This document shows, piece by piece, positions 13,217 to 20,388 of a stretch of 21,308 nt of DNA. The stretch spans positions 1 to 21,308 of the forward strand of contig JADHWZ010000012.1 of assembly GCA_016783225.1 (NCBI GenBank), written 5' to 3'. This DNA comes from Dehalococcoidia bacterium. Its GTDB lineage: Bacteria > Chloroflexota > Dehalococcoidia > GIF9 > UBA5620. A program made the translations under genes and the position numbers. Each line of letters begins with the position of its first letter. Position 1 is the stretch's first letter. Below the pieces are notes generated by a model that was not told where the DNA came from, did not search any database, and saw only the letters and a list, made by a program, of their open reading frames with translations.

Positions 13217-14296
13217 CTATATTGAAGACATCATGGCTACGTTGAATTCCCGCCGGTCAAAGGGTGGTACGGGCGCTCCCTCCCTTGGCTCCAGCCTCAG
13301 CGCGTCCGCGGGACACACCGAGATGCAAAGCCCGCACCCGATGCAGCGCTCCAGGTTCCGGATGACCAGGCCGCTCTCCATGGTGAGAGCATCCATCTGG
13401 CACCTGTCAGTGCAGGCGCCACACCCGACGCACTCTTCCTCGTCGACCTCCAGGACGAAGCCGGAACTGGCTCCCATGCTGGGAACGGCAGCGTTCTTGA
13501 TGCTCTGAAGGATGCCGCAGTGGCAGCCACAGCAATTGCAGATGAAATCGATGTACTTGCCGGTGTTGCTGGAGCAGTGCACCAGCCCAGCCTCCTCGGA
13601 GCGGTCCAGAATCTGGAGTGCCTCCTCCCTGGACAGCCGTCTGCCGAAGCCGCGCTCGTCGACGAACTTCGCCTGAGGGCCAAAGGTCAGGCACACATCC
13701 TTCGGCTTGTCACAGGGATGCCCCACCAGCTCTCCGTGGTGGCGACAGTAGCAGGTGCTGACCGCTATGTAGTCGGCCCTGGCGATGTAGTCCGACACCT
13801 TATCGTAGGGATGAATCTCAACGCCGGCGGGGATGTCCTCTTCCACCGGGATCACCCTGGCAAAGGGGAAAGTAGCAAAGCCCGTGGAGACCGTCGCCGC
13901 ATGCTGAGTGACCACATTGAAGTAATTCTCAAACAGGTAGGCCAGCTTTCTGGCGCGGTCGTTCACCTCCCCCTTCATCAACTGATATTCGAAAATACCG
14001 GGGACAAGCACCATCAGGCTATAATATGTCGCGTCGCCACGCTCACGAGTGACAACGAGTCCCTTGTCGGCCATGGTTTCCAGAAGGCCCTCCACCCTCC
14101 TGGCATCAGCGCCGATGTCCTTGGCAAAGGTCGCTGCCGGCACGGGAGTCGGGGGCAATTTAGCCGCCAGCTCCGCCTCCTCGGGGGTGAAAAGCTCCTC
14201 GATCAGGTCAAAGAACTCCCTGCACTTCAGGGCTGGCATCGCTCCCCCTATCGAACTTAGCTTATCGGCCAGCTTTTCATAGACTGCCTCAGGCAT
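13217..14296 (-). CDS. Winged-helix/4Fe-4S dicluster ferredoxin-type protein
   Basis: A 359-residue cytoplasmic iron-sulfur protein. Residues about 35-95 (TPEEAELAAKLPPTPVPAATFAKDIGADARRVEGLLETMADKGLVV) look like a MarR/ArsR-type winged helix. A middle domain carries extra cysteines: CYCRHH at 182-187, C195, C202, C241 and CNCCGCHC at 253-260. The end holds two classic 4Fe-4S motifs, CVGCGACTDRCQ (289-300) and CIGCGLCISVCP (318-329). The central cysteines could bind another cluster or metal. GAGGGGG precedes ATG 14296, which lies 22 bases after hypA, so it is in the hypBA operon. An electron-transfer partner or redox-sensing role near a nickel enzyme is inferred. I know similar uncharacterised proteins in anaerobes but no assigned function. 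Confidence 0.82.
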   Translation of the reverse strand: MPEAVYEKLADKLSSIGGAMPALKCREFFDLIEELFTPEEAELAAKLPPTPVPAATFAKDIGADARRVEGLLETMADKGLVVTRERGDATYYSLMVLVPGIFEYQLMKGEVNDRARKLAYLFENYFNVVTQHAATVSTGFATFPFARVIPVEEDIPAGVEIHPYDKVSDYIARADYIAVSTCYCRHHGELVGHPCDKPKDVCLTFGPQAKFVDERGFGRRLSREEALQILDRSEEAGLVHCSSNTGKYIDFICNCCGCHCGILQSIKNAAVPSMGASSGFVLEVDEEECVGCGACTDRCQMDALTMESGLVIRNLERCIGCGLCISVCPADALRLEPREGAPVPPFDRREFNVAMMSSI

Positions 14297-14318
14297 GGTC
14301 CCCCTCGTTTCAAGTCCA

Positions 14319-14660
14319 TTATTCGATTTCGATATCTCTCAGTCTAAGCTCTGTTCCGCCAACAGTCTGGATATCCTGGCCCTGACATCCGGGGCAAACG
14401 TAGCGGTAATCATCCACGACGAAGGCCTCATCACAACTCCTGCACTTCCCGGTTACCGGCGCTATCTCCAGGCCAAGATAGGCTCCGCTGGCAATGGTAT
14501 TCTCCGCCATCAGGCCAAAACAGAAGTAGAACTGGCTGGGGACAATCCCCCTCAGCTCCCCTGCCACCACGTTGACTCTGGTAATCCTTCGGGCGCCCTC
14601 CTTCTCAGCTGCGGCAACGGCGATATTGATGAGGCTCCGGGCGATAGCGCTCTCATGCAC
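14319..14660 (-). CDS. hypA: Hydrogenase/nickel maturation protein HypA
   Basis: A 113-residue nickel metallochaperone. GTG at 14660 is the start because HypA begins MHE and residue 2 histidine binds nickel; here it reads (M)HESAIARSLINIAVAAAEKEG. A longer frame to 14729 would bury this N-terminus. The zinc domain has CRSC and CPGC pairs (GKCRSCDEAF...YVCPGCQG), a complete Cys4 site. HypA delivers Ni(II), with HypB, to [NiFe] hydrogenase and sometimes other nickel enzymes. The start overlaps the end of hypB by eight bases (GTGCATGA), giving translational coupling. No hypC-F or hydrogenase structural gene is in the window, so the client enzyme (hydrogenase or CO dehydrogenase/acetyl-CoA synthase) cannot be named. 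Confidence 0.92.
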   Translation of the reverse strand: MHESAIARSLINIAVAAAEKEGARRITRVNVVAGELRGIVPSQFYFCFGLMAENTIASGAYLGLEIAPVTGKCRSCDEAFVVDDYRYVCPGCQGQDIQTVGGTELRLRDIEIE

Positions 14661-15324
14661 GTGCCCGGTCCCCAACCCTCCCTTGGTAGCGCTGCTCAAG
14701 CCACGATATCCAGGCCGGAATACCCTCACTCGTGGTGCAGGAAATATCCATGATCTCCAAGTCGGGATTGACCCTTCGTGCGTTGGCCTTTGCTTCCTCC
14801 AGATTGAAGTTGGTATGTTGCAGCAGGTCGATCTTGTTGATTAGCAGCAGCTCCGACTCGCGGAACATCAGCGGGTACTTGAGCGGCTTCTCATCGCCCT
14901 CTGTTACGCTGAGAATCATGACCTTGCAGTCCTCGCCCACCTTGAACTCAGCAGGGCAGACGAGGTTACCGACGTTTTCAATGAACAAGATATCGATCTG
15001 GCTCAGGGCGAGATGGGGCAGAGCGGAGGAGATCATGTTGGCATCGAGATGACAGGCGGTGCCCGTCGTCAGTTGCACCACTGGAAGCTGGTACTTCTCC
15101 AGTCGTTCGGAATCGCGGGTAGTCTCAATGTCCCCGGCAATCACACCGACGCGGAGCTTTCCCTTGAGCGCCTCCCCGGTCTTCTCCAGCAAGGTCGTTT
15201 TCCCAGCTCCGGCCGAGCTCATCAGGTTAATCACCATGTTGCGGTGTTTATCGAAGACCTCCCTATTGGCAGCAGCAATGCGGTCGTTAGCCTCAAGGAT
15301 ATCGGTCATCACGCTGATCTTCAT
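14653..15324 (-). CDS. hypB: Hydrogenase nickel incorporation GTPase HypB
   Basis: A 223-residue SIMIBI-class GTPase. ATG 15324 (MKISVMTDILEANDRIAAANREVF) is chosen: GGGGAG lies about seven bases upstream and the length fits the family; the longer frame to 15387 overlaps the promoter. P-loop SSAGAGKTT at 36-44, GDIETTRD after it, the metal-binding pair CH in TGTACHLDA (residues 91-92), ENVGNLVCPAEF as the switch/G3 segment, and NKIDLL as the guanine-specificity motif. The N-terminus has no CCC nickel motif or poly-His storage region, so it is the short form. HypB uses GTP hydrolysis to load nickel from HypA. First gene of the operon hypB-hypA-ferredoxin. Confidence 0.94.
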   Translation of the reverse strand: MKISVMTDILEANDRIAAANREVFDKHRNMVINLMSSAGAGKTTLLEKTGEALKGKLRVGVIAGDIETTRDSERLEKYQLPVVQLTTGTACHLDANMISSALPHLALSQIDILFIENVGNLVCPAEFKVGEDCKVMILSVTEGDEKPLKYPLMFRESELLLINKIDLLQHTNFNLEEAKANARRVNPDLEIMDISCTTSEGIPAWISWLEQRYQGRVGDRARA

Positions 15325-15370
15325 TTGCTGCTCCCCAATACGACTCCTTTGCCGCCGGCCTGGCTGGCCT

Positions 15371-15399
15371 AGTATAGCATTCACCAAAACGTGCTACAA
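15371..15399 (-). promoter_or_regulatory. Promoter of the hypBA operon
   Basis: On the minus strand -35 TTGTAG (15394-15399), exactly 17 bases, -10 TATACT (15371-15376). The start of transcription would be near 15364, about 40 bases before the hypB ATG. Confidence 0.5.
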
Positions 15400-15924
15400 G
15401 AAACGTTATCGGGGGTGTTCCGCGCGTAATTCTAGGCATACCTATAGCCATACGAGTAATGTGGACAAGCAAACGGGTTATGGGCCAGTGGTCCCAGTTG
15501 CCGGAGCTTCGCACGCCAAGGCAGCGACGGGGCAGCGCTGGAGTAGAAGTTGCTGACAGGCTATCCACATAACATGTGACAATGGAGGGAGACCCGGGCG
15601 TAAACAACAACCGTAGTAGCCCTGGCACAACCGCAGCACGGGTTGGAGGAATGGGGCTGTGGGAGCATCGCGACTGCCGTCTGCCGGCGGTTGTGGGTCT
15701 ACCTTTTCATTGTGAGCAGACTGCGCCTACCCCAAGCCGGCGCAGCTGAAACGCTGACCTGACGCAGTTGAAGAATGGAACGGGGCTTTCGCAGCCTTGG
15801 TGGCAGTGACAAAGCCAGAGGATATGCAAAATGGCCCGAAAAGCCAGCGGATGAAGGGTCCCCTGATTGGCCGGCAATGGTACCACAAAACGAGGAGCAA
15901 GGAGATGCCAAGCCCCGCACGCCG
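15400..15924. other. Long intergenic stretch upstream of hypB
   Basis: No supportable gene. One distant perfect 9-base inverted repeat is present, CACAACCGC (15626-15634) with GCGGTTGTG (15687-15695), of unknown meaning. Open frames on both strands (15293-15628 minus; 15699-15995 minus; 15775-16203 plus) lack ribosome binding sites and family resemblance. Confidence 0.5.
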
Positions 15925-16140
15925 TCAGGGCAGCGCCACCTGCGCGGTGCCGACGGCGACGTCTTCCTCATCCTGATTCCTGGCCCACAGGTCAAGAACT
16001 ACGAAGTCCTCTCCTTTACCAATGGGATGTTTCTCAGTGACCACGGCGCCGTAGGTACAGGTAGAACCTTCGGGCACGGGCTTGATAAGCTTGACCTCCA
16101 TCCTCCTCAGCCTACCGCCGACGGGAGTTACCCAAGCAGA
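15925..16140 (-). pseudogene. C-terminal remnant of a MaoC-like (hot-dog fold) hydratase
   Basis: Read on the minus strand from just after the rhomboid stop codon, the frame gives WVTPVGGRLRRMEVKLIKPV, then PEGSTCTYGAVVTEKHPIGK and GEDFVVLDLWARNQDEEDVAVGTAQVALP before TGA at 15925-15927. This resembles the C-terminal half of MaoC-like dehydratases (GGxLRRxxVRFxKPVxPGDT...VxVDVWVENQxGExVxxGTAxVxLP), which hydrate enoyl-CoAs. The N-terminal part with the catalytic Asp/His hydratase motif is absent: upstream is the rhomboid gene, whose TAG is in the same frame. The only ATG (16101) would give 58 residues with a Shine-Dalgarno pressed directly against it. I read it as a deletion remnant. Confidence 0.6.
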
Positions 16141-16731
16141 CTAGTACATGAAAATACGCACTCTCTTGCGCAGCACGAAGCCTGCTACCAGGCCGAAAAA
16201 TAGACCTCCAAGGTGACCCTGCCAGGCTACATTTGGGAAGAAGGACATGACGACAAAGCCCCCGATTACTGCCACCCAGAGAGGCATAGGGACAGGTACG
16301 GGAAAGATGAAGACCCGTAGCTTAGGCGTTAGCACGGCAAGCGTACCACCGAGGGCGAAAACGGCGCCTGAAGCACCGACAACTATGGCGAAAGGCGACC
16401 CCAGAAGCATGAAAAAGATATTGCCCAGTATTCCTCCGAAGAAGTAGATGGTGAAAAACGTCCGGGTGCCGATTAGCCCAATCAGGAACCTGCCGAAGAA
16501 GAAGAGCGTCAGCATATTGGCCGCGAGATGCCATAGGCCACCGTGGACAAAAAGGTTGGTCACTATTGTCCACGGCCTCTCGAAGAAAGTCGCCGGCTGC
16601 AAGCCAAGGAGTGCAATGAGAGGGTAATCCAGCAGCGAGGCTATCATGGTGGCCACATACACCACCACACAGGCGATTATTATCGCCAACACAGGAGCCT
16701 GGCCATAGCCCCGGTAGCCAACCCTTCTCAT
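16141..16731 (-). CDS. Rhomboid family intramembrane serine protease
   Basis: A 196-residue, six-helix integral membrane protease. First helix PVLAIIIACVVVYVATMIASLL; helix 2 FVHGGLWHLAANMLTLFFFG has the conserved HLxxNM (Asn72 oxyanion residue); helix 4 VVGASGAVFALGG holds the catalytic GASG (Ser121); helix 6 AWQGHLGGLFFGLVAGF holds the catalytic His173. The full catalytic set is therefore present. It cleaves transmembrane segments of substrate proteins within the bilayer; substrates cannot be predicted. The C-terminus ends LRKRVRIFMY. AGAGG is about eleven bases before ATG 16731. It follows the nitroreductase gene by 60 bases on the same strand, and a MaoC remnant lies directly after its stop. 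Confidence 0.93.
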   Translation of the reverse strand: MRRVGYRGYGQAPVLAIIIACVVVYVATMIASLLDYPLIALLGLQPATFFERPWTIVTNLFVHGGLWHLAANMLTLFFFGRFLIGLIGTRTFFTIYFFGGILGNIFFMLLGSPFAIVVGASGAVFALGGTLAVLTPKLRVFIFPVPVPMPLWVAVIGGFVVMSFFPNVAWQGHLGGLFFGLVAGFVLRKRVRIFMY

Positions 16732-16791
16732 TACTCTGCGTACCTCTCTCGCGAGTATCCAGCCCCGCCCCCCTGCCAGTCAACCCCTGTT

Positions 16792-17337
16792 CTAGCCAGG
16801 ATACCTCTCCTGGAACACGATTTCCGCCAGCTCCTTGCGCGCCGCCGCCCGACCCTCCCCCTCAGGATAACCCAACGGGGTCAACTCAACCACCCTGACG
16901 CCCTGGGGAACCTGCAACATATCCTCCACCTTCCTGGCATCAAACAGGCCCACATGTACTGTGCCCAGTCCCATCTCATGCGCCGCCAGCATCAAGTTCT
17001 GCATGGCCAGCGCCACATCAAACATGAACCAGTCGCCTTTGTCCGTGGCAGCCTGCCCCTTGTAGAAGCCAGACTTGCCTAGCTCGGCACACGCCACGAT
17101 GACCACCGGCGCATTCCTCACCGCGTCGGCAGCCGAGTTACCCGGTGCCAGCGCCTCAGCTATCCGGCCCCTGGTGTCGGGCTCCCTGACCACCACGAAC
17201 CGCCAGCACTGAGTATTTGCCCAGGATGGAGCCCACCGCGCGGCCTCAAGGACAGCTTGAAGGGCTTCTTCCGTGACAGGCTCAGTGCGGTATTTCCTGA
17301 TACTCCGTCGCTCCTTTATCGCTTGCATGACATCCAT
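16792..17337 (-). CDS. Nitroreductase family FMN oxidoreductase
   Basis: A 181-residue protein of the NAD(P)H-dependent, FMN-binding nitroreductase superfamily. MDVMQAIKERRSIRKYRTEPV contains the N-terminal phosphate-binding RRSIRKY (10-16); AARWAPSWANTQCWRFVVV is the second FMN-contact segment; later come DVALAMQNLMLAAHEMGLGTVHVGLF and the C-terminal VVELTPLGYPEGEGRAAARKELAEIV. Members reduce nitroaromatics, quinones, flavins or other acceptors in the cytoplasm; the substrate is not predictable. GGAAGGGG lies about eight bases before ATG 17337. It sits 36 bases after the metallo-hydrolase gene, same strand, so probably co-transcribed from the promoter at 18390-18418. Confidence 0.93.
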   Translation of the reverse strand: MDVMQAIKERRSIRKYRTEPVTEEALQAVLEAARWAPSWANTQCWRFVVVREPDTRGRIAEALAPGNSAADAVRNAPVVIVACAELGKSGFYKGQAATDKGDWFMFDVALAMQNLMLAAHEMGLGTVHVGLFDARKVEDMLQVPQGVRVVELTPLGYPEGEGRAAARKELAEIVFQERYPG

Positions 17338-17373
17338 ATTGGTGACCCCTTCCGAAAATGAAGACCCGAGCCC

Positions 17374-18357
17374 TCATTCCAGCGAGAACAGAACCTTGCC
17401 ATCCTCCGTCTTCCTCCGTATCGTCCCGTCCCCTTCAAGGTAGTTAAGGTGAGCGATCGTCTCTCCAATGGCAAACCATTTCTGCACCGGAGGAAACAGC
17501 TCCCAGGAGCTGACGTCTATATCCCAGGTTATGTAAGGGGCTACTTCCCAGGCGGTCTTATCACCCTCCTCCAGGGCAGCAACGGTCTCAGCCAGCCTGC
17601 TCTTGTGATGTTCCTGTAACTCTCTGATCCGCCCCCTGTGGTCGTTCCAGATGTTGCGGTGGCCCGGCAAGACAAGACTCACCTCAAGAGGATGGACCTT
17701 TTCCAGGCTCGCCAAATACTCCTTGAGAGCATTCTCCAGCTCCGGCCAGCACGTGATGTTAGGGGTGATGTCAATCAAGATGTGGTCGCCCGATACCAGG
17801 ATTTTCTTGCTGGCCTCGTAGAGACACATGTGCCCCGGAGAATGCCCGGGTGTTTCAATGCACTTGAACGAGTAATCCCCTACGTCTATCGTGTCACCTT
17901 CTCTCATAACAGTGAACTCTAACTTGCGTCTCGGGCTATAACGATAGCCGGGATGGTTCTGCAGGGCTTTCTTGATTTCATCCTCGGGGAAGCCGTGAGA
18001 CCGGTAAAAGGTGACCATCTCCGCAAAGCGCTCCTCACGCTTCTCGCCCTCGGGATTGATAACAGACGCTTCCACCTCGCTGAAGTAGACCTTCGACGTC
18101 TCAGTGGCCAGATTTCCCACCAGGCCCAGGTGGTCCGCGTGCAAGTGGGTAATAAAGAAGTCCGTCTTGTTTAGGTCCACCTTCAGCTCTTCCAAAGCAG
18201 CCAGCATCGGACCCATGCATTCCTCGCGGTTCATCCCTGTATCAATGATCAGAGACCGCTCCCGACCCTTTATCAAGTACGAATTGACAGCCCTGAGAGG
18301 ACTCTTGGGAAGGGGAATCTCGCTTCTGTAAAGGCCAGGTAGGACTTGCTCAGCCAT
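17374..18357 (-). CDS. Metallo-beta-lactamase-fold hydrolase (glyoxalase II-like)
   Basis: A 327-residue dinuclear-metal hydrolase. ATG 18357 (MAEQVLPGLYRSEIPLPKSP) has GGAGGTTGG nearby; the longer frame to 18435 crosses the promoter. Metal ligands are all visible: HLHADH at 71-76, the later His in ETPGHSPGHMCL, Asp in VSGDHILIDI, and the last His in VLPGHRNIW. The C-terminal 100 residues (RIRELQEHHKSRLAETVAALEEGDKTAWEVAPYITW) form the helical extension common to MBL hydrolases near acyl-CoA or beta-oxidation genes. Substrate unknown; thioesterase or lactonase activity is plausible. First gene of a likely operon with the nitroreductase and rhomboid genes. Confidence 0.9.
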   Translation of the reverse strand: MAEQVLPGLYRSEIPLPKSPLRAVNSYLIKGRERSLIIDTGMNREECMGPMLAALEELKVDLNKTDFFITHLHADHLGLVGNLATETSKVYFSEVEASVINPEGEKREERFAEMVTFYRSHGFPEDEIKKALQNHPGYRYSPRRKLEFTVMREGDTIDVGDYSFKCIETPGHSPGHMCLYEASKKILVSGDHILIDITPNITCWPELENALKEYLASLEKVHPLEVSLVLPGHRNIWNDHRGRIRELQEHHKSRLAETVAALEEGDKTAWEVAPYITWDIDVSSWELFPPVQKWFAIGETIAHLNYLEGDGTIRRKTEDGKVLFSLE

Positions 18358-18389
18358 TAAACCAACCTCCAATGCTAGACCGTCCCGCC

Positions 18390-18418
18390 ATTGTATCACC
18401 TTTCGCGGCTTTTGTCCT
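18390..18418 (-). promoter_or_regulatory. Promoter of the MBL-nitroreductase-rhomboid operon
   Basis: On the minus strand -35 AGGACA (18413-18418), 17 bases, extended -10 TGATACAAT with TACAAT at 18390-18395. The leader to ATG 18357 would be about 25 bases. Confidence 0.5.
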
Positions 18419-18569
18419 CGCGCCGACCGAACCACCAGAAGCGTGACCCGAAACCATCAAGCCATAGCGCGATTGCCAATGTCAGGGGAGGTCAAGGCAG
18501 GACTACAGGAAAAAACTGGCATGCACTGACGGTTCTAACCCTATGGCCCGGGCGACCGGGCATTGGGAG

Positions 18570-19568
18570 CTAAACGCGCAGTCCGGCTTTTTTCAGTTCT
18601 GCGACCAAACAGGGGAGGATGTCGCACACGTCGCCCACCATTCCTATGTCTGCCACGTCAAAGATCGGGGCATCGGGGTTCCGGTCAATGGCCAGGACAA
18701 CCTTTGCCTTCAGGAAACCGGCGGTGAACTGAGGAGCACCCGAAGCACCTAAGCTGACGAAGAGTTTAGGGCTGACTGTCTTGCCGCTCTGGCCAACCAT
18801 CCTGTGCTCAGGTATCCATCCGCTATCTACAGCCGGCCGCGTACCTGCTACTGCCCCGCCCAGGACTTTCGCCAACTCCTCAACCGGCTCAAATCCTCCG
18901 GCCGAAAGTAGACCCCACCCACCGGCCACTACCACCTCAGCCTCCTCCAGGGCTACTTCAGCAATCTCTTCCTGCACTATTTCCAGCGTCTCCACCCTGA
19001 GCTCTTCTTGCACATCTACGGCTAGCCCAACGACCTCGCCCTGCCTCTCCTCCCAGTCGCATTTTGTCATGACTCCGGGGCTCACAGTGACTATCTGCGG
19101 TCTTCTCACAGGGCAGACAATGCTTACCATCAGATTTCCTCCCCAGCCAGGCACCACTTGAACCAACTGAGGCTTCTCGCTATCTTGATTGACAACATGC
19201 AGTTGCACGCAGTGAGCGGTCAGCCCAGTCTTCAGCTTGGCCGCTACCCTCGGGGCCAGGTCCCTGCCAATGCTCGTGGCTCCGATAAGTACGATCTCAG
19301 GCTTGTGTGTGTTGACAAGCTTTGCTATCAAACCAGCATATAATTCGCTCTGGTAAAGTCGAAGCCTTGGATCCTCTCCCAGGTAGACCCTGTCCGCACC
19401 GTAGCACACCAGTTCGTGGGTCAGTGCCTGGACTTTGTCTCCCAACAGGACGGCAGCCAGTCCCCCCTCGAGCTGCTGGGCAAGTTCAGTTGCCTTACCC
19501 AGAAGCTCGAAAGAGACGCTCATCAGCTCTCCCTGCCTTTGCTCGGCTATGACCCAGACCTCGTTCAT
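18570..19568 (-). CDS. etfA: Electron transfer flavoprotein alpha subunit
   Basis: A 332-residue ETF alpha (FixB) protein. The N-terminal domain MNEVWVIAEQRQGELMSVSFELLGKATELAQQL is typical, and the C-terminal FAD domain has the conserved GWIPEHRMVGQSGKTVSPKLFVSLGASGAPQFTAGF and AIDRNPDAPIFDVADIGMVGD, where the adenine and flavin of FAD bind. Its start overlaps the etfB stop by four bases (ATGA), a sign of coupling and a one-to-one heterodimer. It accepts electrons from acyl-CoA dehydrogenase, encoded upstream in the same operon, and passes them to the membrane or to a bifurcating partner. No N-terminal ferredoxin domain is present. A GC-rich hairpin (18546-18561) follows the stop but lacks a T-run. 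Confidence 0.95.
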   Translation of the reverse strand: MNEVWVIAEQRQGELMSVSFELLGKATELAQQLEGGLAAVLLGDKVQALTHELVCYGADRVYLGEDPRLRLYQSELYAGLIAKLVNTHKPEIVLIGATSIGRDLAPRVAAKLKTGLTAHCVQLHVVNQDSEKPQLVQVVPGWGGNLMVSIVCPVRRPQIVTVSPGVMTKCDWEERQGEVVGLAVDVQEELRVETLEIVQEEIAEVALEEAEVVVAGGWGLLSAGGFEPVEELAKVLGGAVAGTRPAVDSGWIPEHRMVGQSGKTVSPKLFVSLGASGAPQFTAGFLKAKVVLAIDRNPDAPIFDVADIGMVGDVCDILPCLVAELKKAGLRV

Positions 19569-20365
19569 GTTGCTATCAACTCCTGAAGCCTGTCCACTGC
19601 CTTCTTGGCTATCTGCGAAGGTGACCCCTCGATAATCTCCCTCCGGCGTCTTGTGTCGTGTTCAAATACACCGGTGACCTGAGTTGGCGAACCAGCAAGC
19701 CCAATTCTGTCTGGAGCAGCTCCAATGTCGGAAGCGCCCCAGATTTGCATCTCCTTGCTGCTTGCTTCCATTATCGCCCACACTGTGGGCAGCCGAGGTT
19801 GGTTGATCTCCTTGGTCACTGCGAGCACGGCTGGTAATCTCACCCTGACCTTCATATAGCCGCCTTCCAGGGCTTGCCGGACTATCAAGCTACCTTCTTG
19901 TTCAAAGGCAACCTGAGCAACAGAGGTTACATGCGGAACATCGAGAAACTCAGCAAGTTGGGGTGCTACCTGGCCAGTGGCACTGTCTATCGTCTCATTG
20001 CCACAGAGGATGAGAGCAAAGCGTCCCAGCCTTTTGATGCCGCAAGCCAGAGAATAGGCCGTGGCCAGCGTATCCGCCCCGGCGAAGGCCTTGTCACAAA
20101 GCAGGACGGCATTGTCAGCTCCCATTGCCAATGCCTCCTCCAGGGCGCGTCCTGCTTCCGGGGGTCCCATGCTTATCGCCGTCACCTTGCCCGAAAACCC
20201 CTCCCGAATCTTCAAGGCCTCCTCCAGGGCGTGGCGGTCAAGAGGATTGATTACCGCAGGGATCCCTTGTCTGGTTATCGTCTGCCGGGCAGCGTCAAGA
20301 GTAATCCGCGAGAAGTGCTCCGGGTGCGGCACCTGCTTAATACAGACTATAACATCAAGCGGCAT
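19565..20365 (-). CDS. etfB: Electron transfer flavoprotein beta subunit
   Basis: A 266-residue ETF beta (FixA) protein with MPLDVIVCIKQVPHPEHFSR at the start, PAVINPLDRHALEEALKIRE, MGPPEAGRALEEALAMGADNAVLLCD, and the signature region CGNETIDSATGQVAPQLAEFLDVPHVTSV followed by LPAVLAVTKEINQPRLPT. It provides the AMP- or FAD-binding half of the ETF heterodimer. The start at 20365 has no clear Shine-Dalgarno; translation may depend on the acyl-CoA dehydrogenase gene that ends 23 bases upstream. Whether this is a classical or a bifurcating ETF cannot be decided from the sequence alone. Confidence 0.95.
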   Translation of the reverse strand: MPLDVIVCIKQVPHPEHFSRITLDAARQTITRQGIPAVINPLDRHALEEALKIREGFSGKVTAISMGPPEAGRALEEALAMGADNAVLLCDKAFAGADTLATAYSLACGIKRLGRFALILCGNETIDSATGQVAPQLAEFLDVPHVTSVAQVAFEQEGSLIVRQALEGGYMKVRVRLPAVLAVTKEINQPRLPTVWAIMEASSKEMQIWGASDIGAAPDRIGLAGSPTQVTGVFEHDTRRRREIIEGSPSQIAKKAVDRLQELIAT

Positions 20366-20388
20366 AGGGCGTAATCTGGATGTGTATA

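Noticed and set aside
13297..13694. Minus-strand ORFs in alternative frames within the ferredoxin gene
   Set aside because: They are shadows of a GC-rich gene with clear cysteine motifs in the main frame.
18546..18561. GC hairpin (GCCCGG-GCGA-CCGGGC) after etfA as a terminator
   Set aside because: Only a 6-base stem and no T-run follows on the minus strand; position is suggestive but not enough to call it.
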